A stretch of 64,000 bases of DNA. Origin: CAZKUR01 sp964556005. Lineage in GTDB: Bacteria; Bacteroidota; Ignavibacteria; Ignavibacteriales; Ignavibacteriaceae. Of the stretch, positions 1 to 7,437 are shown piece by piece. How positions within the stretch are numbered: the stretch's first letter is position 1; each line of letters starts with the position of its first letter. The position numbers were made by a program, and so were the translations under genes. A model generated the notes under the pieces. The model worked only from the letters and a program-made list of their open reading frames with translations, had not been told where the DNA came from and ran no database searches. The stretch spans positions 1-64,000 of the forward strand of contig CAZKUR010000004.1 of the NCBI GenBank assembly GCA_964556005.1, given 5' to 3'.

Positions 1-2
1 GC

Positions 3-137
3 AAGAGTAAAATAGAAAAAAAGGATTCGGCAAAAGTTCAAATAATTTCAAAGTTTGCAAAACAATGGCTTAAAGTTATAAAGAAGGAAGAACTGAATCC
101 AAGTTTGCCTAAAAAAACATTGGTTTATTTTAACTGA
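3..137 (+). CDS. C-terminal end of an unrecognised protein (5' truncated)
   Basis: This is the only frame open at the left edge. It encodes 44 lysine-rich residues ending in TLVYFN before TGA at 135-137. The other two forward frames stop within the first 15 bases. I do not recognise the family, and the gene start lies outside the window. It could also be a chance open stretch, because the region is AT-rich and short. Confidence 0.35.
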   Translation, partial: KSKIEKKDSAKVQIISKFAKQWLKVIKKEELNPSLPKKTLVYFN

Positions 138-293
138 ATTTTTAGAGAGTAATTTTAAATAGAAAATTCAGCTAAAAGTTATTGAATTGACATAAAATTG
201 TAATTATGTATGATTACTCTGATAGAATTTATAAAATGATTAATGGCTAAGAATCTTATACATTATTTAAGTTAATTTAGTATAGCTAGTCAA

Positions 294-425
294 TTGAGTT
301 CAAGGGAAATAATAACTACGACTTCCGGTTATGCCCTAACATTTGTTTTAATTGTCAGCCTGCTGATTACAACTTTATTGTTCGGTGTAACTATCAAAAG
401 AAAATTTGGAGTAGTAAATTTTTAA
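294..425 (+). pseudogene. Prepilin-like N-terminal fragment, copy A
   Basis: From a TTG at 294 the frame reads a short polar leader and then SGYALTFVLIVSLLITTLLFGV, the pattern of a PilX/GspK-type pseudopilin N-terminus (Gly-aromatic cleavage site followed by a hydrophobic helix). It then diverges and stops at 423-425, far too early for a pilin. Bases 323-390 match 1911-1978 in copy B at 62 of 68 positions, so the two are paralogous remnants. The fragment lies just upstream of an exported-protein gene. It is inferred to be non-functional. Confidence 0.5.
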
Positions 426-472
426 ATCATATACAACTTATAATTTAAATACAAAAAACCTCAGGACTAAAA

Positions 473-1717
473 ATGAAAATACAAAAAATACTTTTATTAC
501 TTTTTTTATTTGTGTTCTTTATGAATACTAAAGCCCAATATTTAGAATACCTGGGAAAAATTTCCACCCCTGATGAATCGTACGGTGTAGCTGTTAAGGG
601 TAATTATCTTTATCTCGCAACTCACGTAGATGATTTTCGCGTTTATGACATTTCTGATATAAGTTCACCATTATTAATTTATCATGTTCAGAGCGGTGTG
701 AATTCTAAATCTATTACGGTTTATAACAATTATGCTTATCTTTCAAGAAATGCCAATTTAAGAATATTCAATGTTTCAAATCCTGACTCTATATACCTCT
801 GTAAAGAGCTGAATACTTTAGATGCCTTTTCTTCTTATGTAAATGATGAATATATTTTTATCGGGTATTATGATGGTATAGATATTTATAGCAACACAAA
901 TCCAGCCTCGCCTCAGTTTTTGGGTAATATCAACGTTGGGTATATTCGAGAAATTGCGGTAAAAGATACTATAGCCTGTTTGGCAAATCTTTATGATAAT
1001 TTAGATATTGTAAGTTTTAGTGATCCCCAAAATCCATCGCTATTATCCGAATTGCCTTCTGAGGGTTCAAACGAAGCAGTATGTATTAAAGATAGTTTAT
1101 TATTTGTTGGGGAAGATCATGGAGGTGAAGTAAAAATTGTAAATATTGCAGATCCGACCAATCCAAAAGAAATAAGTAATATTCTTACATCCGGCAATGC
1201 CCGGGATATCTGTGTAAAAGGAAATTATCTTTATCTTGCAGACAAATCTGCAGGATTAAGAATAATTGATATATCCGATATAAATAATCCGTTTGAGTTA
1301 ACAAGTTATGTAACACAAGGTTATGCAAATTCGGTAGCAGTTCAAGATTCTTTAATATTTGTAGCTTTTGGACCGGGAGGTACTGTAATACTTAAAAGTG
1401 ATTTTCCAACAACCAGGGTTAATGAAATAAAACAGGATAATTTATCTTTTAAGTTACATCAAAATTATCCCAATCCCTTCAATCCGACAACAACAATAAG
1501 TTGGCAGTCTCCCGTAGGTAGTTGGCAATCTTTGAAAGTTTACGATGTTCTTGGCAGAGAAGTAGCAACTTTAGTAGATGGATATAAACCGGCTGGTAAA
1601 TACAAAATTAACTTCGATGGAAGTAAATTAAGCACCGGTGTTTACTTTTATGTTCTTAGAGCCGGCCACGATGGTAGTAAATATGTAAAAGAAGGAAAAA
1701 TGTTGTTGTTAAAATAA
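473..1717 (+). CDS. Secreted LVIVD-repeat beta-propeller protein with T9SS sorting domain
   Basis: The 414-residue product starts with a signal peptide (hydrophobic stretch to about residue 21, ending TKAQ). The body carries repeats of the LVIVD type, for example GNYLYLATHVDDFRVYDISD near residue 45 and GNYLYLADKSAGLRIIDISD near residue 250, a pattern of cell-surface beta-propellers. From about residue 330 it has NYPNPFNPTT, a Gly-rich turn and a final FYVLRAG...KMLLLK block, the type A C-terminal sorting domain of T9SS cargo. It should therefore cross the inner membrane by Sec and be exported or surface-attached. No ligand or enzyme activity can be assigned. The gene stands alone between two related prepilin fragments. 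Confidence 0.85.
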   Translation: MKIQKILLLLFLFVFFMNTKAQYLEYLGKISTPDESYGVAVKGNYLYLATHVDDFRVYDISDISSPLLIYHVQSGVNSKSITVYNNYAYLSRNANLRIFNVSNPDSIYLCKELNTLDAFSSYVNDEYIFIGYYDGIDIYSNTNPASPQFLGNINVGYIREIAVKDTIACLANLYDNLDIVSFSDPQNPSLLSELPSEGSNEAVCIKDSLLFVGEDHGGEVKIVNIADPTNPKEISNILTSGNARDICVKGNYLYLADKSAGLRIIDISDINNPFELTSYVTQGYANSVAVQDSLIFVAFGPGGTVILKSDFPTTRVNEIKQDNLSFKLHQNYPNPFNPTTTISWQSPVGSWQSLKVYDVLGREVATLVDGYKPAGKYKINFDGSKLSTGVYFYVLRAGHDGSKYVKEGKMLLLK

Positions 1718-2281
1718 CAGATGCTGTAATTTCAAATCATAATTTGATTTAAGTGTATTCTATTAATTATTAAAGAATTCGGTTGATAAATAGGGAGGAA
1801 GTAATTATGAAATTGAACAATAATTTGTATTATATAAAAAAGCCTTTTCCAGATCGAATTTTATAGCATTAATAGTTAATCTTGAAATCTAAGCAAATAT
1901 TAATTGTAGATTCCGGTTATGCCCTAACATTTGTTTTAATTGTTAGTTTGCTTATTACAACATTGTTGTTCGGTGTAATTGAGCTTATTGCATTCGACAA
2001 CCGGATATCTATTAACCAGATTAACAAGAAAAAGTTAGACCTTGCCTGCTTTTCGCTAATATGGAATATTAAATGACTACTTAAAATACAGGACCCAACA
2101 CTACTGCTGCAACGCATTTGAAAATTTGCTTTCATACTTCTATATTTCTTTATCAGATGATAGTTTTTATACTCAATGAAAAACCATTATACTTTCTTTT
2201 ATAACCAACAATAAGAATATCACTAAGGGATTTATAAACTTTTACTATTTTTAAGTGCCAATTATCATGGAGAAATATTAG
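1718..2281 (+). other. Decayed region between the LVIVD gene and the AtuA-like gene
   Basis: No intact full-length gene is visible here. A strong Shine-Dalgarno (GGGAGGAAG, 1793-1801) precedes a 19-codon ORF at 1807-1866 that stops at once. It is followed by prepilin-like copy B. The layout looks like the front of a former pilus-type gene set that has decayed. Confidence 0.45.
1882..2254 (+). pseudogene. Prepilin-like gene remnant, copy B, probably frameshifted
   Basis: From TTG at 1882 the frame encodes 64 residues containing SGYALTFVLIVSLLITTLLF followed by a charged segment with NRISINQINKKKLDLACF. This matches the PilX/GspK-type start: cleavage Gly, hydrophobic alpha-1 helix, then an amphipathic continuation. 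The frame stops at 2074-2076. Another frame (start position mod 3 equal to 2) is open from about 2057 to TGA 2177-2179 and, past that stop, to 2254, suggesting a frameshift in a longer ancestral gene. Bases 1911-1978 repeat 323-390 of copy A. A short functional peptide cannot be excluded. Confidence 0.45.
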
Positions 2282-3652
2282 TTGAAGGATAAAATTCGTA
2301 TTGCATCGGGACAAGGATTCTGGGGCGATCTTATAGATGCACCGTATCATCAGGTAACAAAAGGGCAAATCGATTATCTTGTAATGGATTATTTGGCTGA
2401 AGTTACAATGTCGATACTTCAAAAGCAAAAAATGAGAAACCCAAATTTGGGTTACGCTAGGGATATTCCCGAGCTAATGAAAAGAATTCTTCCGGTATGC
2501 GTTGAAAAAGGAATTAAAATAATTACCAACGGCGGAGGAGTGAATCCAATTGCATGTGCAGATGCGATACTTGATATTGCAATGAGGATGAATATCAACA
2601 ATCTAAAAATTGCCGTTGTACTTGGCGATGATATTCGTGAAAGAATTGACGAAATAAATATCTCCGGCTGCGAATTAAATAATATGGAAACCGGTGAATC
2701 GTTGAAAGCATATAAAGAGAGAATTTTAAGTGCAAATGTTTACTTCGGTGCTTTTCCAATTGTTGAAGCTTTGCAAAAAGGTGCGGATATAGTTATCACC
2801 GGAAGAACTACCGATACCGGTTTAACTTTAGCTCCGATGATTTACGAATTCAACTGGCCGAAAGAAAATTTCGATTTAATGGCTGCAGGTACTGTTGCGG
2901 GGCATATACTTGAATGCGGTGCTCAATCTTCCGGCGGAAATTTCTTGGGAGATTGGAAATCAATTAACAATATGGCAGAAATAGGTTTCCCAATTGCCGA
3001 AGCTTATCCGAATGGAGATGTTATCATTACTAAGCATTCAGGAACAGGCGGAAAAGTTTCATTTGAAACTGTTGCCGAACAATTGGTTTATGAAATTGGC
3101 GATCCGACTTCATACATAACTCCTGATTGCGTAGCGGATTTTTCTTCGATCAAGCTTGAAGACCTCGGAAACGACAGAGTTAGAGTATTTGATGTTAAGG
3201 GTCAACCGGCGACTAACTTTTATAAAGTTTCATGTGCATATGCAGACGGCTATTCTGCTGTTGGTTCGCTTACATATTCATGGCCGGAAGCTTTAACTAA
3301 AGCAAAAGCTGCAGATCAAATTTTAAGAAAAAGATTGGAAAATCTTAATCTTATTTTTGATGAAATTAATAGCGAATATGTCGGGTATAATGCAACTCAC
3401 GGACCTCTTTCCACGGAAATCGATGAAGATAAAATAAACGAAATTATGTTGAGATTTGCCGTTCGCTCAAGAGATATTGCCTCAATTCAGCGCTTTGGAT
3501 TTGAGATTGCACCGTTGATACTGACTGGTCCGCCGAGTGTAACTGGATTTGCCGGCGGAAGGCCAAGGCCAAAAGAAGTTATTGCATATTGGCCTGCTTT
3601 GATTCCTAAAATTCTAGTTGAACCTCAAGTAAAAATTTTATCTTTATTCTGA
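2282..3652 (+). CDS. AtuA-like (DUF1446) acyclic terpene utilisation family protein, main domain
   Basis: The 456-residue product begins KIRIASGQGFWGDLIDAP and contains ITNGGGVNP, VITGRTTDTGLTLAPM and HILECGAQSSGGNF, hallmarks of the AtuA/DUF1446 family. AtuA was found in acyclic terpene (citronellol/geraniol) catabolism in Pseudomonas, but its reaction is not established and homologues occur in organisms without that pathway. The start is TTG at 2282, supported by GGAG about 9 bases upstream. The family often has an extra C-terminal ferredoxin-like domain. Here that domain is a separate downstream gene (3810-4124). Function beyond family level is not assignable. Confidence 0.85.
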   Translation: MKDKIRIASGQGFWGDLIDAPYHQVTKGQIDYLVMDYLAEVTMSILQKQKMRNPNLGYARDIPELMKRILPVCVEKGIKIITNGGGVNPIACADAILDIAMRMNINNLKIAVVLGDDIRERIDEINISGCELNNMETGESLKAYKERILSANVYFGAFPIVEALQKGADIVITGRTTDTGLTLAPMIYEFNWPKENFDLMAAGTVAGHILECGAQSSGGNFLGDWKSINNMAEIGFPIAEAYPNGDVIITKHSGTGGKVSFETVAEQLVYEIGDPTSYITPDCVADFSSIKLEDLGNDRVRVFDVKGQPATNFYKVSCAYADGYSAVGSLTYSWPEALTKAKAADQILRKRLENLNLIFDEINSEYVGYNATHGPLSTEIDEDKINEIMLRFAVRSRDIASIQRFGFEIAPLILTGPPSVTGFAGGRPRPKEVIAYWPALIPKILVEPQVKILSLF

Positions 3653-3673
3653 ATTTATTTCAGAATCTTTAAT

Positions 3674-3772
3674 ATGAAAAGCTATTTTGTTTATATACTA
3701 TCAAGCAAAAATAAAGATTGGAAAGATTTATATCTTGAAATAGAGGATCCACTTAAATTAATTTATTCATAA
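3674..3772 (+). pseudogene. Internally deleted GIY-YIG endonuclease gene
   Basis: An ATG-initiated 32-codon frame reads MKSYFVYILSSKNK and then directly DWKDLYLEIEDPLKLIYS. The first part is the characteristic N-terminus of small YhbQ-type GIY-YIG proteins. The second resembles their conserved C-terminal tail (...DWKDLY). The whole middle, including the GIY half of the motif and the catalytic Arg/Glu, is missing, so the product cannot be a nuclease. The simplest reading is an in-frame internal deletion of about 50-60 codons. It sits between the two AtuA-like genes. Confidence 0.55.
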
Positions 3773-3779
3773 ACAAAAG

Positions 3780-3800
3780 ATGCTGAAACAAGTTCAGCAT
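3780..3800. repeat. Short palindrome at the start of the AtuA C-terminal-domain gene
   Basis: Arms ATGCTGAA (3780-3787) and TTCAGCAT (3793-3800) are perfect reverse complements around a 5-base loop. Read in frame it gives MLKQVQH, a peptide often produced when dispersed palindromes of this kind are translated in draft annotations of Bacteroidota-like genomes. It probably should not be counted as part of the downstream protein. Confidence 0.6.
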
Positions 3801-3809
3801 AAAATAAAA

Positions 3810-4124
3810 ATGAAAATAAAACTAAGAAATATTGCGCATGGCAGAAGCGGGGATAAGGGAGATGCGGCAAACGTCGGCATAATTGCTTATGACGATAAAG
3901 GATATGAAATTATCAAGAAACATCTAACTGCCGAAAGAGTCAAAAAACATTTTGAAGGCATATGCCTTGGTAAAGTTGAGAGGTTTGAAATGCCTAATAT
4001 TCGCGCATTAAATTTCCTTCTTCATGACACTTTGGGAGGGGGTGGAACAGTATCGTTAAAATTTGATGCTCAGGGTAAAACTCTCGCCGCAGCGCTACTC
4101 CGAATAGAACTGGATGTGGAATGA
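3810..4124 (+). CDS. AtuA-type C-terminal ferredoxin-fold domain protein
   Basis: The product, about 104 residues, begins MKIKLRNIAHGRSGDKGDAANVG, the signature of the small domain found at the C-terminus of many AtuA proteins (GRSGDKG...N). It ends LGGGGTVSLKFDAQGKTLAAALLRIEL. I choose ATG 3810 rather than 3780, because the ten upstream codons come from a palindromic repeat and the conserved domain starts right after 3810. It lies 157 bases after the main-domain gene and presumably forms a complex with it. The pair is therefore a split version of the usual one- or two-chain AtuA arrangement. Confidence 0.8.
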   Translation: MKIKLRNIAHGRSGDKGDAANVGIIAYDDKGYEIIKKHLTAERVKKHFEGICLGKVERFEMPNIRALNFLLHDTLGGGGTVSLKFDAQGKTLAAALLRIELDVE

Positions 4125-4249
4125 ATGGTTGAATGATATAAAATTGTTCAATGAGATTATTTTCCTTTTTTTAACTTTGATTATAGTTAATGAGGTTTTA
4201 ATTTTTGTATTATTTTCAATAATATATTTTCATAAAATGAGGTGCCATT

Positions 4250-4720
4250 ATGAAAAATGAAATAATACAAAAATATCTAAACTAGAATAAAAACATTAAC
4301 CGTGGATTTAGAAAATTGATAGTCTGGCAGGAATCTGTAAAATTATTTGAATTTGTTAAAAGGAAGCTGGATACTTTAAAGACTGTTTCTTTTAAAGTAA
4401 AGGCTCAAATTGAAGATTCAGCTTTTTCAGTGTCATCAAACATTGCTGAAGGTTATTGCAGAAGATATTTAAAGGAAAATATTCAGTATAATACAATTGC
4501 ATTGTCTTCTTTAGGAGAAAACTATTCTCAACTTTTTACTCTTTTTTATTCTGGAGTGATTGAAGAAGAATGGTTTAACGAATTTGATAACATGCATTAT
4601 TCAGTCGAAAATAAATTGATTAAGCTGAATAAAAAAAGCATTGAAAATTTAATGAATAATTATGACTGGAAAAATGATTGTCAAATAAAAGACATTATTG
4701 AAAAATATAATGATTTGTAA
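4250..4720 (+). pseudogene. Four-helix-bundle protein (S23/IVP-like family) interrupted by an amber codon
   Basis: A good ribosome site (GAGGTG, 4239-4244) precedes ATG 4250, which opens MKNEIIQKYLN, then meets TAG at 4283-4285. The same frame continues NKNINRGFRKLIVWQESVKLFEFV to 4720. The later part, with LIVWQ...LFEFV, SSNIAEGYCRR and SLGENYSQL, is the four-helix-bundle family once noted in 23S rRNA intervening sequences, whose function is unknown. Everything apart from the stop is intact, so this is a recent nonsense mutation or a gene re-starting at TTG 4316, where no ribosome site is evident. The restarted product would have 134 residues. Confidence 0.6.
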
Positions 4721-4741
4721 TTTGTTCAAGTAGATTTTTAA

Positions 4742-4800
4742 AAGATGATCATTCAATCATTCATCCATTCAATCAATCAGGCAATTGATTGTTTGAACTA
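4742..4800. repeat. ATTCAATC-type short-word repeat
   Basis: The gap before prfB contains iterated words ATTCAATC, ATTCATC and AATCAATC, followed by a reverse-complementary GATTG. Closely similar runs occur at 6418-6468 and 37479-37522, also in intergenic DNA, so this is a dispersed low-complexity repeat of this genome. Confidence 0.5.
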
Positions 4801-4866
4801 AAAATTAAATATATAATTGAAAACTGAAAATATTATCGTAATAATTCCAAAATGAGGATTTATTCT

Positions 4867-5968
4867 ATGTACGAAGATGAAATAAAACAATTAAGCGGGT
4901 TCAAAGAAAGAATAAATAATCTACGGGGTTATCTTTGACGTCGGAAATAAAGATCTTAAGATAAAAGACCTTCAGCATCAGACTACCCAGCCCGGCTTCT
5001 GGGATGATCAATTAAAAGCACAAAAACTATTACAAGAAATTAAGTCGCTTGAAAATTGGGTGAACTTGTGGAAAAATCTTGACTCCAAGCTGAAAAATCT
5101 TGAAGAAATTATTCAATTAGCTCAAGAAGAAAACGATACATCATTTCAAGAAGAAATCGAGAAAGAATTATCGGAACTTGAAAATGATCTTGAAAATGCC
5201 GAGCTAAAAAATATGCTTAGTGGTAAGGATGACGATAAAAATTGCATCCTTACAATTCATTCCGGCGCAGGCGGCACCGAAGCGCAGGATTGGGCCGAAA
5301 TGCTTATGCGAATGTATCTTCGATGGGGTGAACAAAATGATTACAAAATGACTTTAATCGATATGCTTCCCGGTGACGGAGCTGGAATAAAAAGTGCGAC
5401 TATTGAAGTTGAAGGTGAATTCTCTTACGGCTATCTTAAAGCGGAAAACGGTGTACACAGGCTTGTAAGAATATCTCCCTTCGATGCAAATAAAAGAAGG
5501 CATACTTCATTCGCTTCGGTGTTTGTTATTCCCGAAGTTGACGATACAATTCAAATCGATATAAACCCTGCAGATTTAAGGATTGATACATACCGTTCCG
5601 GCGGAAAGGGAGGTCAGAATGTGAATAAAGTTGAAACTGCTGTCCGCATTACACATCTACCAACCAATACAGTTGCGGCTTGTCAAAGTGAACGTTCCCA
5701 GCTTCAGAACCGGACAAATGCAATGAAATTATTAAAATCGAAATTGTACCAGATAGAAGTAGAAAAACAAAATGCCGAGCTTGATGAAGTCGAAAAAAGT
5801 AAAATGAAAATAGAGTGGGGAAGCCAGATTCGTTCTTATGTATTTCATCCGTACAATATGGTTAAAGATCACCGGACAGATTGTGAAACCTCGGATGTCC
5901 AAAGTGTAATGGATGGCGATCTAAATAAATTTATTAAAGCATATCTTTTAAAATTCAGCCAGAATTGA
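4867..5968 (+). CDS. prfB: Peptide chain release factor 2, with programmed +1 frameshift
   Basis: RF2 recognises UAA/UGA and releases the finished peptide. ATG 4867 opens a 23-codon leader frame that reaches TGA at 4936-4938 in the context CGG GGT TAT CTT TGA C. This is the classic RF2 shift site: a GGGG Shine-Dalgarno-like element just upstream, then the slippery CTT before the UGA codon. Shifting +1 to GAC (4937) continues through GNKDLKIKDL to 5968. The body has the SPF anticodon-like motif (RISPFDANKRRHTS) and the catalytic GGQ (SGGKGGQNVNKVETAVR). The full product is about 366 residues. The element makes RF2 autoregulate its own synthesis. The downstream MGMT-like gene overlaps its stop codon. 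Confidence 0.95.
4923..4939 (+). promoter_or_regulatory. prfB programmed +1 frameshift site
   Basis: The site comprises GGGG (4925-4928), the slippery codon CTT (4933-4935) and the in-frame TGA with following C (4936-4939), as in the E. coli RF2 shift site. When RF2 is scarce the ribosome slips +1 on CTT and makes full-length protein. Confidence 0.9.
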
Positions 5969-6324
5969 TGCAGAAGAAAAATCAAACTCAAAAGAAAAAA
6001 GAAGATTTCTTTAAGAAGGTTTATAAAGTTGTGGCAAAGATTCCTTACGGCAGTGTAGCTACTTACGGCGATATTGCGGAAGTATGCGGAATTAGATCTT
6101 CAGCAAGGACGGTCGGATGGGCATTGAACGGGGCCAAAGATTTGGGTTTACCCTGTCATCGCGTTGTAAACCGTTTTGGAGCACTAACAGGTAAATTGCA
6201 TTTTGGCGATCCGCAATTAATGGAAGATCTTCTTCGTTCGGAAGGTGTTGAATTTGATAAAGACGGATGTGTTAGGATGGATAAACATTTATGGAAACCA
6301 AAACCGGTTCGAACCCGGAAGTGA
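5968..6324 (+). CDS. MGMT-family DNA-binding-domain protein (alkyltransferase-like)
   Basis: The 118-residue product matches only the C-terminal DNA-binding/active-site domain of O6-alkylguanine-DNA alkyltransferase: IPYGSVATYGDIAE, SSARTVGWALNG, then LPCHRVVNRFGALTGK. The PCHRV cysteine (Cys63) is retained, whereas alkyltransferase-like (ATL) proteins usually have Trp or Ala there. It could therefore be a minimal methyltransferase or an ATL that flags O6-alkylguanine for nucleotide excision repair. ATG 5968 overlaps the prfB stop (TGATG), so the two genes are translationally coupled. An upstream TTG at 5965 is also possible but less likely. Confidence 0.85.
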   Translation: MQKKNQTQKKKEDFFKKVYKVVAKIPYGSVATYGDIAEVCGIRSSARTVGWALNGAKDLGLPCHRVVNRFGALTGKLHFGDPQLMEDLLRSEGVEFDKDGCVRMDKHLWKPKPVRTRK

Positions 6325-6417
6325 TAAATTAAAATTTTAGTATTTCGTCATTCTAATTTTAACTATTTGTGAGTCTGGACGCTGGGCACTTGTAATTGGT
6401 CAATAGTCATTGGTAAA

Positions 6418-6468
6418 TGGTCATTCAATCGTTACTCATCATCATTCAATCGAAAATCATAAATCATC
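6418..6468. repeat. GGTCATTCAATC short-word repeats
   Basis: The gap 6325-6487 is filled with short near-repeats (GGTCAATAGTCATTGGTAAA, TCATTCAATCG, TCATCATTCAATCG). They resemble the repeats at 4742-4800 and 37479-37522. No gene is visible. Confidence 0.45.
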
Positions 6469-6487
6469 AATATATTGTGATTTGCCG

Positions 6488-7420
6488 CTAGTATTTTTTA
6501 ACCGTAACAGAAGAAATCCCGATATCCATTTTAATATAAATTTTGTTCTTTGCCTCATCGAAATTCTCTGTCCTGTATATACCGGAATTTATTTTATCAA
6601 AATCTTCAAAATGTTTCGTAGATAAAGTCTCATCTGTACTTATTTCACAGCCTGATGAATCCGGGATATAAATATGAATTGAAGAAACATCTGCATCTAT
6701 ATTCACATTGGATTTTTCTGTTTTACTGCCCAACCACAATTTCATTGAAGCGGCTCCCATTTTAAAATATAAATTTTCAATTTTGTAATTATGAAGATCG
6801 AAATCTATTGAAGCAGCACCGATATTATAATTCATATCCCACACGGGTGTTTCGTTGAATTGGAATTTAACTTTGTTCCTGTTTTTACCGTGGATGAATA
6901 AAAATTCTTTTTTATTCATATCTAAATTGACAACCGATTTCCCATCAACGAAAGAATTATTCAGGGAATAATTCTTTTTTCTTCCGATGACTTCGGCAGA
7001 AAACAATTGCGAAGTTGAGTCATTGGTTTTAAAATATCCAGCACCTGCTTTAAAGTTCAATTCAGCATTTGTAATACCTTTATCGTACGCAATTTGGTAA
7101 GATGTTGTATCATAATCTCCGTTAAAAATAATTCCGAAATTGTCGCCGGTGGAAAAATTAATATGGTCGCTAAAAATTCCAAAACATGATTTAACCGAAG
7201 TAAAAATTGCAAGGGCTAATAATACAGCAATTATTCCTGCTAAGATTGACCTTGCGATATTGTTTTTTATTAGAATTGAGATTCCCCAAATAACAAAAAC
7301 AATCGGCCAGAGTTTCCACAACCCGTACCAGTCCCAATTTATAACGTCGAGATTATTTAATAAAACCAGAAGGCCTAAAGAGATAAAAAATAATCCCCAG
7401 AAAACATGTCTTGTTTTCAT
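6488..7420 (-). CDS. LiaF-like membrane protein with toast-rack-type C-terminal domain
   Basis: The 310-residue product starts with three or four membrane segments in the LiaI/LiaF-like pattern (FWGLFFISLGLLVLLNNLD, LWPIVFVIWGISILI, SILAGIIAVLLALAIF). About 200 residues of beta-rich sequence with repeated short strands (AELNFKAGAGYFK, IGAASIDFDL, MGAASMKLWLG) follow. These resemble the LiaF C-terminal/toast-rack fold that senses or stabilises the cell envelope. It lies 17 bases downstream of the PspC gene and is surely co-transcribed. Known relatives act in envelope-stress sensing. The exact signal here is unknown. Confidence 0.75.
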   Translation of the reverse strand: MKTRHVFWGLFFISLGLLVLLNNLDVINWDWYGLWKLWPIVFVIWGISILIKNNIARSILAGIIAVLLALAIFTSVKSCFGIFSDHINFSTGDNFGIIFNGDYDTTSYQIAYDKGITNAELNFKAGAGYFKTNDSTSQLFSAEVIGRKKNYSLNNSFVDGKSVVNLDMNKKEFLFIHGKNRNKVKFQFNETPVWDMNYNIGAASIDFDLHNYKIENLYFKMGAASMKLWLGSKTEKSNVNIDADVSSIHIYIPDSSGCEISTDETLSTKHFEDFDKINSGIYRTENFDEAKNKIYIKMDIGISSVTVKKY

Positions 7421-7437
7421 AGTTTTACCCTCAAGAG

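Noticed and set aside
2153..2428. Minus-strand 91-codon open frame over the AtuA start
   Set aside because: It overlaps a well-supported gene and a decayed region, and its translation looks non-protein-like (many Cys/Ile/His).
5060..5968. A prfB start at GTG 5060
   Set aside because: Sequence upstream in the shifted frame is typical RF2 (DVGNKDLKIKDL...) and a canonical frameshift site precedes it, so 5060 is internal.
6305..6317. GGTTCGAACCC-like sequence resembling a tRNA T-loop
   Set aside because: It lies inside the end of the MGMT-like coding sequence (PKPVRTRK), and no acceptor stem or anticodon arm surrounds it.
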